Below, in pieces: positions 38,401 to 48,274 of a stretch of DNA of 64,000 nucleotides. The notes below the pieces were generated by a model. The model searched no databases. It saw only the letters and a list, made by a program, of their open reading frames with translations, and was not told the DNA's origin. Both the position numbers and the translations under genes were made by a program. Source of the DNA: Leclercia adecarboxylata (lineage in GTDB: Bacteria > Pseudomonadota > Gammaproteobacteria > Enterobacterales > Enterobacteriaceae); contig NZ_CP040889.1 of NCBI RefSeq assembly GCF_006171285.1, positions 2,604,001 to 2,668,000 of the forward strand. The letters run 5' to 3'. The first letter of the stretch is position 1. Each line of letters begins with the position of its first letter.

Positions 38401-41054
38401 ACGACGCCTTTGAGGCCAAAACCCTGCTGCCGCTGGATCAGCTCAGCGTCTGGACCCAGCCGCTGGGCTACACCATCGAGTGCGCTAAAGCCTGCTTCAC
38501 CTCCGCTGTGACCCACGGGGACATGACCGTGGCCTGCTTTGCCGCCTGTCATCAGGTGATCAACTTCCTGACCCGGGGCGATCACCTCGACGCGGTACTG
38601 ATGAGCATCGAGCGCGGGCTGGCCTTCGTGCGCAAAACCCATTTCCAGGACGTGGAGGCGATCCTGCTGATGCAGCGCCACTACGTGGAGCACCTGCGCA
38701 CCCCGGTGAGCGGCCCCTGGAGCGCCAGCGAGGTGCTGCCGCAATCCCTGCTGCCCGGCGCTACAGGGCAGGCCACGGAGCAGACCTCCACCATGCTGTT
38801 CTGGTTCTGGCTCTATCGCGGAATGGCCCACTTCGCCTGCGGCGAATTCCCGCAGGCGGCGGAGAACCTGGCCCAGGCCGGGCGGTTTGCCTGGTCCGCG
38901 CCGGGCCATATTCATCTGCTGGACTACCACCTCTACAGCGCGCTAACCCTCTCGCAGCAGCTGACCCCGGAGACCTTTACCGCCGATCTGCGTCGCCAGA
39001 TCCACCTCCATTACGACAAAATCGCCCTCTGGGCGCGGATCAACCCCGGCACCTTCGCCGATAAAGAGGCGCTGATCTACGCCGAGATTGTGCGCCTCGA
39101 CGGCATGAACAGCATCGCCCTCGAACAGTACGAAAAGGCGGTGCGCCTGTCCCGCGAAGGGGGCTTCAACCCGTTCAACGCTCTGGCTCATGAGCTGGCG
39201 GGCCGCTTCGCCCACGCCTGCGGCTACACCACCGCCGCCGATGCCCACTTCCGCGGGGCGATAACCGCCTGGGTGCGGGCGGGGGCGCAGTCGAAGGTGC
39301 GCCAGCTGGAGCGGGATTTCCCCTGGCTGATTGCGCCCGGGCAGGCCAACGCCTGGGACACCGTGGCCTTTGCCCGCAACGAGGAGATCCGCGATCTGCA
39401 GAGCGTGATCAAGGCGTCGCGCGCTCTGTCGGAGGAGATCAACCTCGAACGGCTGATCGAAACCCTGATGACTATCCTGCTGGAGCGTGCCGGGGCGCAG
39501 CGCGGCTTTTTGATCCGGGTGAACGACAACAACATTCCGGAGATCGAGGCCAGCGCCAGCACCACCACCGACGGGGTGCGGGTGCAGATCCGCAAAGACG
39601 TGCCGATGGCGACCGAGATGCCGCTGACGGTGCTGGCGGCGGTGATCCGCACCGGGCAGGAGATCCACACCGGCAAACCGGAGGAGTTCCACCCCTTCAG
39701 CCAGGATCCGTATCTGGTCACCTCCGGCGCGGCGGTGATGTGCGTCCCGATGTTTAAGCAGGCGCGGCTGGTGGGGGGGCTGTATCTGGAAAACCGCCTG
39801 ATGCCGGAGGTCTTTACCGTCGAGCACTCCCGGGTGGTGAGCCTGCTGGGGGCCCATGCCGCCATCTCGCTGGAGACCGCCCGGCTCTATGCCGAGCTGC
39901 TGGAGGAGAACCAGCAGCGCCGCCGGGTGGAGAAAGAGCTGCGGGCAAGCCAGACCTCGCTGATGCTGGGGGAGCAAATCAGCCACACCGGCAGCTGGCG
40001 CTGGGAGCTGCAGCAGGATCTGATGTTTATGTCGGAGGAGTACGCCCGCATTCTGGGCCTGCCGGAGAAGCAGAAGATGATCTCGATGGCGGAGTTCCTG
40101 ACGTTTGTGCATCAGGATGACTATCCGCGCATCAGCACCCTGGTGACCGAGAGCGTGCGCGACGGCCTGACCATGCGCGCCGAGTTCCGCATCATCCGCG
40201 CCGACGGCGCCGTGCGCACTATCCTGGGGATTGGCGATCCGGTGGGGGTGGGCAGCGAAGTGAACGAGTATTACGGCATCATCACCGACATCACCACCCA
40301 GCGCACGGCGGAAGACGCCATGCGAGTGGCCCAGGCGGAGCTGGCCCGCGTCTCGCGCGCCACTACCGTCGGGCAGTTAACCTCGTCCATCGCCCACGAG
40401 ATCAACCAGCCGCTGATGTCGATTGTTGCCAACGCCGGAGCGAGCCTGCGCTGGCTGAACCGCGAACCGGCCCGGCTGGATAAGGCGCGAATTGGGCTGG
40501 AGGAGATTGTCTCCGAGGGCGAGCGGGCGGGGGAGATCATCCGTAGCCTGCAGTCGCTCACCCGCAAGCAGGATCCGGCCTTTACCCGCATCGATCTGCA
40601 CCATCTGGTGCGGCACATCATCACCCTGTCGCGCAGCGAGCTGGATCGCCGGAGTATCAGCGTCAGCTTTGCCCTGGCGGCAGAAAACAGTTTTATCGTG
40701 GCTGACAGCGTGCAGATCCAGCAGGTGCTGCTGAACCTGGTGATGAACGCGGTGGAGGCGATGGCGGAGATCAAGGATCGTCCCGGCACGCTGCTGCTGT
40801 CGACGTCGAATCCGGAAAAGGGCGGGATCAAATTTGAGATTGCCGACAGCGGGACCGGCATCGCGCCGGGGCAGGGCGAGCGCATTTTTGACTCGTTCTA
40901 CTCCACCAAAGCCCAGGGGATGGGGGTGGGGCTGACCATCAGCTACAGCATTATCGAGCGCCACCGCGGCAAGCTGACGGCCAGCAACCGCCAGCCGCAC
41001 GGCTGCGTCTTCGCCTTTACCCTGCCGCTGGCAGAGGGCGAGACGTCACTCTGA
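35451..41054 (+). pseudogene. Giant Ser/Thr kinase-ATPase-sensor histidine kinase, split by an in-frame amber codon
   Basis: One frame of 1868 codons, broken only by TAG at 35985-35987 (codon 179). The part before it ends in the kinase activation segment (LVHGDIKPGNIFIHED, then LGGFGLSS). The part after starts VVGGTPAYMSPEHT, normal kinase continuation. Then come an AAA-type ATPase (SGPSGIGKSSLIASAL; LLLDDIHWIDP), a long helical region, GAF (about 1310-1480), PAS (about 1500-1600), and a histidine kinase with SSIAHEINQPLMSIV, NLVMNAVEAM, DSGTGI and GMGVGLTISYS. CAG-to-TAG is the simplest explanation. A GTG at 36000 could restart the 1684-aa remainder, leaving an ATPase-histidine kinase without a full Ser/Thr kinase. 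Readthrough or suppression cannot be excluded. Confidence 0.85.
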
Positions 41055-41663
41055 GGGCTGGCTTCTGGTCAGGCGCTCTGCGGCCCTGACCAGATCCGCC
41101 AGCGAGCGGGCCTGCATCTTCTCCATCACCCGACGGCGGTGGACTTTGACGGTAATTTCACTTACCCCCAGCTCGGCGGCGATCTGCTTGTTCAGCATCC
41201 CGCTGATCGCCAGCTGCAACACCTCCTGCTCGCGCGGCGTCAGCGAAAGATGGCGCTGCTTCAGGGAGTACTGCTCCCGCAGTTGCATGGCGTTCTCTTC
41301 CGCCAGCTTCAGCGCGTCGCCAATGGAGTTCAGCAGGTCATTCGACGCCACCGGTTTGGTGAGAAACTCGTACGCGCCGCCCTTCATCGCCTTCACCGTC
41401 ATCGGGATGGTGCCGTGACCGGTAAGATAGATAATCGGGATTTCGCGTCCGCTGGCCTTCAGGGAGTCCGCCACCTCAAACCCGCTGATGGTCGGCATCT
41501 GCATATCGAGGATCACGCAGGAGGGCACGTCTTCAAAGGTGTGTTGTAAAAAGGATTCTGCCGAGGAAAAGTCGAGGGCGTTCAGCCCGGCAGACTCCAG
41601 CAGCCCAACCACGGACCGCCTGACAGCGTGATCATCATCAACGACGTAGACAATATGTTCCAT
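41046..41663 (-). CDS. FixJ/NarL-type response regulator
   Basis: A 205-aa two-domain regulator: a receiver with Asp53 (CVILDMQMPTISG), TGHGTIPMTVKAMKGGAYEF and Lys in LTKPVAS, then a LuxR-type HTH (LTPREQEVLQLAISGMLNKQIA). It is the obvious transcriptional output for the large histidine kinase, with which it converges and overlaps by 9 bp. The start is ATG 41663; four further residues upstream are possible. GATAAT repeats lie upstream at 41786-41803. Confidence 0.9.
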   Translation of the reverse strand: MEHIVYVVDDDHAVRRSVVGLLESAGLNALDFSSAESFLQHTFEDVPSCVILDMQMPTISGFEVADSLKASGREIPIIYLTGHGTIPMTVKAMKGGAYEFLTKPVASNDLLNSIGDALKLAEENAMQLREQYSLKQRHLSLTPREQEVLQLAISGMLNKQIAAELGVSEITVKVHRRRVMEKMQARSLADLVRAAERLTRSQPSE

Positions 41664-41785
41664 TAATAGCCCCAATGATTCAGCCTGACAGAGATGAGAG
41701 GATTTCGCTCAGCGTGAAAACTACCTCCCTCATGTTCAAGCGGTTATGGCGGCAGTTTTATGAACGCAGTCACTTTAACACATTA

Positions 41786-41803
41786 ATTATCATTATCATT
41801 ATC
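41786..41803 (-). promoter_or_regulatory. Three GATAAT hexamers, candidate Fur box
   Basis: On the minus strand, three exact contiguous copies of GATAAT run toward the FixJ-like gene, about 123 bp upstream of its start. Fur binds arrays of three such hexamers. A simple AT-rich repeat is the alternative. Confidence 0.45.
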
Positions 41804-41968
41804 ATTTAACTATATGATAACTGTATGAATGCGGTAGATGAGTTTTCAAAACCGCTTTTCACATTGGGTAAGCGTAGGTTAAAAATGGTTGAATTGTAGT
41901 CAATAAGATGAGGGGTATGGTCGATCTGCCACCCGGCTTTTTATTACGCACCGTGCCCGGATTGGGTA

Positions 41969-42041
41969 ACGCCCGGCGGCGCGTTGCTTGCCGGGCCTGG
42001 GGCTTTTGTAGGCCGGGTAAGGCGTAGCCGCCACCCGGCGA
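41969..42041. repeat. REP elements upstream of the VOC gene
   Basis: GCCCGGCGGCGCGTTGC...CCGGGCCTGG and the opposing GTAGGCCGGGTAAGGCGTAG...ACCCGGCG. Confidence 0.85.
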
Positions 42042-42064
42042 TGCTCCCTTATTGGCACGGTGGA

Positions 42065-42451
42065 TCACTCCCCCACCAGCTCAATCCGGTTCCCGTCCGG
42101 GTCCGCAATTACCGCTTCATAATAACCATCACCCGTCATTCGTGGGGCGCTCAGGAGCGTGTTACTCACCCGCGCCTGCTCCGCCATCCGATCCACATCC
42201 GCCTTGCTGCCGACGTTCAGGGCGATATGCGCCCAGCCGACAAACTCCGGGTGCGACGGGCTGTCCGGCAGATCCGGCACCGTCATCAGCTCGATGGTCG
42301 GCCCGTCGGAAAGCGTTATAAAGTGCGACTCAAACCCCGGCCGATTTTTGCTGAGGTAGCGTTCGTTACTCTGGCCGCCAAAAACGGTCTGCCAGAAGTG
42401 AACTTGGGCGTCCAGATTACGGGTCCAGAGTGCGACGTGTGCAATATTCAT
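42065..42451 (-). CDS. VOC-family (glyoxalase-like) protein
   Basis: A 128-aa vicinal-oxygen-chelate fold protein with metal-ligand-like positions His5 (MNIAHVALWTRNLD), His/Glu in WAHIALNV and Glu in DPDGNRIELV. The substrate is unknown. It lies 1 bp after the MFS transporter gene stop on the same strand, so the two are probably co-transcribed. Confidence 0.85.
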   Translation of the reverse strand: MNIAHVALWTRNLDAQVHFWQTVFGGQSNERYLSKNRPGFESHFITLSDGPTIELMTVPDLPDSPSHPEFVGWAHIALNVGSKADVDRMAEQARVSNTLLSAPRMTGDGYYEAVIADPDGNRIELVGE

Positions 42452-42452
42452 C

Positions 42453-43610
42453 TTATCCCTCGCTGCGGGCAGGTTGAGAGGCGGTGACGGTCACGGACAG
42501 CGCTGCGACGACCAGCATCAGCACCATAATGACCATAAACGCCTGGGTTAACGAGGTGGCGTGGGCCACGTAACCGATAATCGCGGGCCCGGCGAGTACG
42601 CCGAGATAGCCAAGCGTGGTGATGGCCGGGACGGCAACCGCCTGCGGCATGCGGGTCTGGCGGCCAACGGCGGAGAACATCACCGGCACGATATTGGCGC
42701 AACCGGCGCCCACCAGCACATAGCCCAGCAATGACAGCTCCCACTGCGGGACAAACGTCACCAGCGCAAAGCCTGCGGCGGCAACGATCGCGCCACCCAC
42801 CACGGCGCGCAGGGGGCCGGTGCGGGCGATCAGTTTGTCGCCGGTTAAGCGGAACAGGGTCATCGCTATCGAGAAGCAGGTGAAGCCGAGGCCGCCCAGC
42901 GATTCAGGCACGCCGCGCACCTCGGTGAGGAATACCGCGCTCCAGTCCAGCACCGTGCCTTCGGCGAGAAACACCGCAAAGCAGATCAGGCCAATCAGCA
43001 GCACCACGCCGCGCGGCACCGCGAAGGCCGGGCCGGATGCGGGATTGGCCCAGGGCAGCAGCCCTTTCAGGCTGAAGGCCAGCAGGATCACCACGCTGAG
43101 AAGGATAACCAGGCAGGCGACAAAGGCGCTGGCCCCGAGGGTCAGCAGCAGGGTCATCGCCCCGGCACCGGCAATCCCACCGACGCTGTACATGCCGTGG
43201 AAACCGGACATCACCGGCTTTGGCGAGTCGCGCTCGACGATAATCGCCTGAATGTTCATGGCGCAGTCCGTCACCCCGACTCCGACGCCAAACAGCAGCA
43301 GGGCAGCGGCGAGCAGGCGCGGATCGGGAATGATCGCAAGCAGTGGGGTGGTGAGCACGACGATCGCCATCGCGGTGATAATCACCCGGCGGCAGCCGTA
43401 GCGGCTGGTGAGCATCCCGGTGAGCGGCATCGCAATCAGCGCCCCCATCCCAAGACAGAGCAGCAGCGAGCCGAGCGTGGCCTCGTTAACGCCGGTATTC
43501 GCTTTGGCGTAAGGCACTAGCACCGCCCAGGTGGCGGTAACGTAACCGGCAATAAAAAAGACGATCCGGGTGGCAAGCCGCTGGACGGCTCCGGTGGTCT
43601 GAGAGGTCAT
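42453..43610 (-). CDS. MFS transporter, YbjJ/FucP-like
   Basis: A 385-aa MFS protein with about 12 segments (YVTATWAVLVPYAKANTG, GVGVGVTDCAMNIQAI, SGFHGMYSVGGIAGAG). The GFHGxYSxGG motif is shared with E. coli YbjJ and sugar-type MFS carriers. The substrate is unknown. Its ATG overlaps the stop of a 52-codon upstream gene. A DeoR regulator is divergent about 100 bp further on, suggesting a sugar or nucleoside-like substrate. Confidence 0.83.
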   Translation of the reverse strand: MTSQTTGAVQRLATRIVFFIAGYVTATWAVLVPYAKANTGVNEATLGSLLLCLGMGALIAMPLTGMLTSRYGCRRVIITAMAIVVLTTPLLAIIPDPRLLAAALLLFGVGVGVTDCAMNIQAIIVERDSPKPVMSGFHGMYSVGGIAGAGAMTLLLTLGASAFVACLVILLSVVILLAFSLKGLLPWANPASGPAFAVPRGVVLLIGLICFAVFLAEGTVLDWSAVFLTEVRGVPESLGGLGFTCFSIAMTLFRLTGDKLIARTGPLRAVVGGAIVAAAGFALVTFVPQWELSLLGYVLVGAGCANIVPVMFSAVGRQTRMPQAVAVPAITTLGYLGVLAGPAIIGYVAHATSLTQAFMVIMVLMLVVAALSVTVTASQPARSEG

Positions 43611-43765
43611 TTCACATCCTTATAAGGTTTCAGTAACGGGGAGGCCGCGCTCTTTTGCTGCACCTTTTCCCCGGCACGAGCGCGTGTGTTCACAGGTTCA
43701 AACAGGAAGCCGTCGTGCGGTTTCGTGGCGGGTACCTGCTGGTGGTAATCATCATAGCGCTTCAT
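43607..43765 (-). CDS. Small basic protein coupled to the MFS gene
   Basis: A 52-aa frame from ATG 43765 (MKRYDDYHQQVPATKPHDG...) with GGGAG about 6 nt before the start. Its TGA overlaps the transporter ATG (ATGA). It has no hydrophobic segment and no recognised family. It may be a real small protein or a leader that tunes transporter translation. A longer start at 43813 exists but lacks a good ribosome-binding site. Confidence 0.5.
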   Translation of the reverse strand: MKRYDDYHQQVPATKPHDGFLFEPVNTRARAGEKVQQKSAASPLLKPYKDVK

Positions 43766-43862
43766 CGTGACGCTCCCATGAGGGTGACAGGAATTGACAG
43801 AGCCCGTCGTCATGCAACATTATGCACGTTGTTGCTCGATTCAAATCCAGAGAAGATAATTT

Positions 43863-44633
43863 ATGCTCGATTATGCAGCTTTCCCGGAACAACGACAAGA
43901 TCTGATCCGCCAGATCCTGCAGGAAAATGGCCGGGTGGTATGCGCCGAACTGGCGACCCGGATGCAGGTGTCGGAACACACCATTCGCCGGGATTTACAT
44001 GAGCTTAGTAAAGAAGGGATCTGTAAGAAGGTCTACGGTGGGGCGGTGCTGCAGTTGGCGGATGCCGGAAATTTCATCAGCCGCGAGCAGAAAAACCACG
44101 CAAAAAAAATCACGATCGCGCAGAAAGCGGCAACGCTAATCAAAGCCGATAGCTGCATTTTTATTGATACCGGCACAACCAACCTCGCCCTGGCGAAGGC
44201 GCTGCCGTCAGATCTGGCCGTTACCGTGGTGACCAACTCTCCGGCCATCGCCGCCGAGCTGCTGCGTCATCCGCTGTGCGAGGTGATCATCACCGGCGGG
44301 CAGATCCAGCGTTCGTCTGGCGGTGCGGTGGGGACCACGGCGGCCAGCCAGATCCAGGGGATTATCTTCGATCAGGCGTTTATCGGTGGCTGTGCGATGG
44401 ATCCCGGCATGGGGCTGACCGGGTTCGACTTTGCCGACTGCGAGTTCAAGAAAGCGGTGATTAGCCAGAGCAGCCAGACCATCGTGGCGCTCACCACCGA
44501 CAAAATCCCCGGCGTGGCGCGCTTTGTGGTCGCGAAAAGCAGCGAAATCGACGTGCTGGTGGTGGAAGCCGATATGGATGGTGAAGTGATCGAAGCGTTC
44601 GCGGCGCAGGATGTGCGGGTGATCAGCGCCTAA
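43863..44633 (+). CDS. DeoR/GlpR-family transcriptional regulator
   Basis: A 256-aa regulator: N-terminal winged HTH (QILQENGRVVCAELATRM, VSEHTIRRDLHELSKEG) and a C-terminal sugar-phosphate-sensing domain (CIFIDTGTTNLALAKAL, FIGGCAMDPGMGLTG). It probably represses the divergent small-protein/MFS/VOC unit and responds to a phosphorylated sugar. Its stop overlaps the convergent neighbour. Confidence 0.9.
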   Translation: MLDYAAFPEQRQDLIRQILQENGRVVCAELATRMQVSEHTIRRDLHELSKEGICKKVYGGAVLQLADAGNFISREQKNHAKKITIAQKAATLIKADSCIFIDTGTTNLALAKALPSDLAVTVVTNSPAIAAELLRHPLCEVIITGGQIQRSSGGAVGTTAASQIQGIIFDQAFIGGCAMDPGMGLTGFDFADCEFKKAVISQSSQTIVALTTDKIPGVARFVVAKSSEIDVLVVEADMDGEVIEAFAAQDVRVISA

Positions 44634-44926
44634 CGCACCTCAAATACCACCGCCTTCCAGTTAACGCGGGTTACCGGCGGAAACTCGGGGTAGGGCTCGA
44701 CGCGGGTGCAGGCACCCGCCCAGATAAACGTCTCATCATCAATCCGGTACCAGTGCGGATTGCCCTGCACCGCATCGCCCAGCACCGCCGCCTGGATGCG
44801 CACCAGGCTCCCCTCGGGCAGTTCACCGGCCACCGGGGAGTAAACGGACGGGCTCTCCTTACGGGTATAGACCGCCATCAGGGTCTTCACGCTGGCGGAA
44901 ACCGGAAGTTCAATGAATGGGCTCAT
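44630..44926 (-). CDS. SH3-like small protein of unknown function
   Basis: A 98-aa protein with a bacterial SH3-like pattern (LPVSASVKTLMAVYTRKES, LPEGSLVRIQAAVLG, HWYRIDDETFIWAG). No signal peptide is seen. ATG 44926 is preferred because GAGG stands 7 nt before it. Its last codons overlap the end of the DeoR gene on the other strand. Confidence 0.65.
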   Translation of the reverse strand: MSPFIELPVSASVKTLMAVYTRKESPSVYSPVAGELPEGSLVRIQAAVLGDAVQGNPHWYRIDDETFIWAGACTRVEPYPEFPPVTRVNWKAVVFEVR

Positions 44927-45134
44927 GGCACGCCTCATAACAATACGCTCTTAGTGATTAACGATATAAGTCGCTCTGTAACTCGCGCTCACGATAAAGC
45001 GTGAAACTGACAGGCTGTGTCATACGAATGGCTGAATGCGGTAGGTTTTCATCCCTGCTTGACCCACGACAAGGCAGCACGCTGCCGCCTCTTCCTATAA
45101 TCACACCCGTTTGTCTTTTTAACTGGTGCTAACC

Positions 45135-46256
45135 ATGGCGTATCAACTCAACCTGAACTGGCCGGAATTTTTAGAAAAATACTGGCAAAAGAAACCCGTT
45201 GTCTTAAAGAACGCACTGCCGAATTTTATCGATCCAATCAGCCCGGATGAGCTGGCAGGGCTGGCGATGGAGCCGGAAGTGGACAGTCGCCTGGTCAGCC
45301 ATAAAGAGGGCAAATGGCAGGCCAGCAATGGTCCGTTCGAGCACTTCGAGGGCTTAGGCGAAACCGGCTGGTCGCTGCTGGCGCAGGCGGTAAACCACTG
45401 GCACGCGCCTGCCGCCGAGCTGGTGCGTCCGTTCCGCGTGCTGCCGGACTGGCGTCTGGACGATCTGATGATCTCCTTCTCGGTGCCGGGCGGCGGCGTG
45501 GGCCCGCATATCGATCAGTACGATGTGTTTATCATCCAGGGGATGGGCAACCGTCGCTGGCGCGTGGGTGACAAGCTGCCGATGCGTCAGTTCTGTCCGC
45601 ATCCGGCGCTGCTGCATGTCGATCCCTTTGAGCCGATCATCGATGAAGATCTGGCCCCGGGGGATATCCTCTACATTCCGCCTGGATTCCCGCACGACGG
45701 CTTTACCCATGAGACGGCGCTCACCTACTCCGTCGGCTTCCGTGGGCCAAACGGCCGGGATCTGATCAGCAGCTTTGCCGACTACGCGCTGGAAAACGAT
45801 CTGGGCGGCGAGCACTACAGCGATCCGGATCTCACCTGCCGCGAGCATCCGGGCCGGGTGGAGGCTTACGAGCTGGAGCGTCTGCGCAAGATGATGATCG
45901 ACATGATCAGCAAGCCGGAAGACTTTAAGCAGTGGTTTGGCAGCTTCATCTCCACGCCGCGTCACGAGCTGGATATCGCCCCGGCGGAACCAGAGTACTC
46001 ACCAGAAGAAGTGCTCGACGCGCTGACGGGCGGCGAAACCCTGACCCGCCTGAGCGGACTGCGGGTGCTGAACGTCGGCGGCAGCGTCTTTATCAACAGC
46101 GAACTGCTGGAGACGGTGGATGCCAACGCGGCAGATGCGCTGTGCCGCTACACCGAGCTGGGCCAGGCGGAGCTGGGCGCTGCCCTGCAAAACCCGGCAT
46201 TTGTGGAAGAGCTGACCGGACTGATTAACCAGGGGTACTGGTTCTTCGACGAGTGA
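45135..46256 (+). CDS. roxA: Ribosomal protein uL16 arginine hydroxylase RoxA (YcfD)
   Basis: A 373-aa JmjC/cupin Fe(II)/2-oxoglutarate oxygenase, collinear with E. coli YcfD. It hydroxylates an Arg of ribosomal protein L16. The metal triad is His125 and Asp127 (GPHIDQYD) and His187 (GFPHDGF), the E. coli positions. ATG 45135 gives the E. coli-type start (MAYQLNLNW). It is followed by its own terminator. It is a conserved core gene marking the left border of the accessory operon. Confidence 0.96.
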   Translation: MAYQLNLNWPEFLEKYWQKKPVVLKNALPNFIDPISPDELAGLAMEPEVDSRLVSHKEGKWQASNGPFEHFEGLGETGWSLLAQAVNHWHAPAAELVRPFRVLPDWRLDDLMISFSVPGGGVGPHIDQYDVFIIQGMGNRRWRVGDKLPMRQFCPHPALLHVDPFEPIIDEDLAPGDILYIPPGFPHDGFTHETALTYSVGFRGPNGRDLISSFADYALENDLGGEHYSDPDLTCREHPGRVEAYELERLRKMMIDMISKPEDFKQWFGSFISTPRHELDIAPAEPEYSPEEVLDALTGGETLTRLSGLRVLNVGGSVFINSELLETVDANAADALCRYTELGQAELGAALQNPAFVEELTGLINQGYWFFDE

Positions 46257-46272
46257 TTTTGTACCTAAAACA

Positions 46273-46309
46273 TACGGCTTTTGCTAACTGCAAAGGCCGT
46301 TTTTTTTGC
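46273..46309 (+). terminator. Intrinsic terminator of roxA
   Basis: ACGGCTTTTGC-TAACT-GCAAAGGCCGT forms a hairpin followed by eight T. It separates roxA from the accessory operon. Confidence 0.9.
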
Positions 46310-46381
46310 CCGTTAGCAACTGACACTTTCTGTCATCCTGTGCGGTTATTCTCATCCCTCGCAAAATCTAAGGAATTTCAT

Positions 46382-46408
46382 TGTAGTTTTTGGTGCAGAT
46401 GCCGTTAA
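46382..46408 (+). promoter_or_regulatory. Sigma-28 (FliA)-type promoter P1 of the motor-like system
   Basis: TGTAGTTT (46382-46389), exactly 11 nt, then GCCGTTAA (46401-46408). The FliA consensus is TAAAGTTT-N11-GCCGATAA, so there are 2 mismatches at -35 and 1 at -10 with the right spacing. The -10 box begins 82 bp before the DUF3944-like start. The same promoter occurs at 49306-49332. Confidence 0.7.
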
Positions 46409-46792
46409 CCCTTATCAGGGCACCAGATTTAAAACAAATTACGCAATAAAAAATGAAAACAGCATTCGGATGGTAAAGAATAATGGGAAAATTCAGAACA
46501 GATAAAGATCTGGAACTGCTCCGCTACTCGGATAATGAGATGCTGGAAGTATTAGTGAATTATCTTACTAAGGATAAAGACGGCTCGACGCGTTACACCG
46601 AATCATTAACGGGAGATAAGGCTTTTCAGGAAGCAGGCAAAGATTATAAACAGGTCTGGCAGCTTATTGCGGCTGAGTTGCAGCATTTTGGCGGGGATAC
46701 TTTTGTTAATCTCTTCCGCGGGAATGGCGTTGTTTATAAAGAAATCCTTATCGATGTGTGCAAAAAATTATCTGTTAAAACCGATTTCTCTG

Positions 46793-47841
46793 GGCGTTGT
46801 TGCTCAAATCAGGGAACTATCCCGCAGTTTGGTGATCTGATCTCTTAGGTTCACCACCGGGAGCGCCAGATGGGCAAGTCCAAGCACAAGATCAGCAACT
46901 GGAAACAGTACAACCAAGCCTTGGTGCAACGTGGTTCGTTGACCGTCTGGATGGATGAGCAAGCCATCCAGCAGTGGCATTGCCAGACCCATCATGGCCG
47001 CCGAGGGCGAGGCTTCCATTACAGCGACTCCGCCATTGAAACCGCGCTGATGCTCAAGGCGGTATTCAAGCTACCGCTGCGTGCCTTGGAAGGCTTCATC
47101 AACTCGCTGTTCCAGCTGATGAATGTGCCCTTACAGTCGCCGGACTACAGCTGTATCAGCAAGCGCGCCAAGACGGTCGAAATCAAGTACCGCCTACCGA
47201 GCCATGGCCCAGTAGCTCACGGTCATCGATGCCACCGGACTCAAGGTCTATGGCGAGGGCGAATGGAAAATTCGCAAGCACGGCAAGGAGAAACGCCGCG
47301 TCTGGCGCAAGCTTCACCTGGCCGTAGATGCGGCGACCCATGCCATCGTCGCAGCCGAAGTCAGCCTGGAAACGGTGGGCGATAACGAGGTGCTGCCCAC
47401 GCTGCTCAACCCCTTGCGCCGCAAGATAGAACAAGTCAGCGCCGATGGTGCCTATGACACCAAAGCCTGTTATGCCCTACTACAAAAGAAGGGCGCCAAG
47501 GCCACCATACCGCCGAGAAAAAATGCGGCATTCTGGAAGACAGGCCATCCACGCAACGAGGCGGTTGCCGCGCTCAAGGCAGGAGAGCTGGAGCAATGGA
47601 AAAAGGACTCTGGCTATCATCAGCGCTCGATAGCTGAGACCGCCATGTATCGCTTCAAGCAGCTCATCGGTCCGAAACTGAGTCTGCGGAGCTACAACGC
47701 CCAGGTGGGTGAGATCCTGGCTGGGGTAAAAGTCATGAACAAGGTCATAGGGCTTGGTATGCCCATTCGGCAGGCCGTCAACTAAGCCCGCCCGGCGGGT
47801 TGGGGAGCGAGTATCCGACTTTGGATTTGATCAACAAGGCC
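46793..47841 (+). mobile_element. IS5-family (IS903-group-like) element, copy 2, defective
   Basis: A 1049-bp copy with the same ends as 4126-5176, flanked by the 9-bp duplication ATTTCTCTG at 46784-46792 and 47842-47850. It differs from copy 1 by loss of two bases near 47221 (CACCTGGTC became CACGGTC). The intact target duplication shows that it arrived by its own transposition. Confidence 0.95.
46870..47785 (+). pseudogene. Frameshifted IS903-like transposase
   Basis: Identical in layout to the intact transposase at 4203-5120, but the 2-bp deletion near 47221 shifts the frame after GPVAH. The first frame runs to 47385 with nonsense residues, and the remaining part (VLPTLLNPLRRKIEQ onward) is in another frame to 47785. 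The catalytic domain is broken, so the copy cannot move by itself, though the intact copy could mobilise it. Confidence 0.92.
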
Positions 47842-48274
47842 ATTTCTCTGTAGACGTCGTGGATATTGAGCAGGCATTGCTGGCTAAATTGTTCACAGAT
47901 TCCTGGGAAAAAATGAATGAGGATGAGCGCAGGAATATCCGTAATCAATTCAAAATAGATGGCAACCTTGCCAGTAGCGCTGCGCTCACTGCGATCATTA
48001 CGTCTATTCGTATGGGCGGTTTTATGTCTTATCAGGTGGCGATGATTGTGGCCAATGCCGTAGCTAAAGCGATCCTCGGCAAAGGGTTAACGTTCGCCGC
48101 GAACGCTGGCCTTGCGCGAATGATTGGCATCTTTACCGGCCCGGTAGGCATGGCAATCACAGCCTTACTCACTATCCCTGCAATCAGTGGTCCTGCGTTT
48201 CGTGTGACGTTGCCCGCAGTCGTACAAATTGCTGCAATGCGTCAGCAAATGCTCAGTAAAAAGGAGGATTTCTT

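Larger units (their letters stand above)
41664..42064. other. Intergenic region with GATAAT repeats and REP elements
   Basis: A 401-bp non-coding stretch. From left to right it holds the fixJ-like promoter region, an AT-rich section with hexamer repeats (41786-41803), and a REP cluster (41969-42041). No other gene or RNA seen. Confidence 0.6.

Noticed and set aside
36699..38930. 743-codon open frame opposite the giant kinase gene
   Set aside because: Same effect: a Gly/Ala/Gln-rich antisense frame caused by strong GC bias at third codon positions of the real gene.
41786..41803. GATAAT array as a CRISPR or iteron
   Set aside because: Only three 6-bp units without spacers or a replication gene. 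A Fur-like site or a simple repeat fits better.
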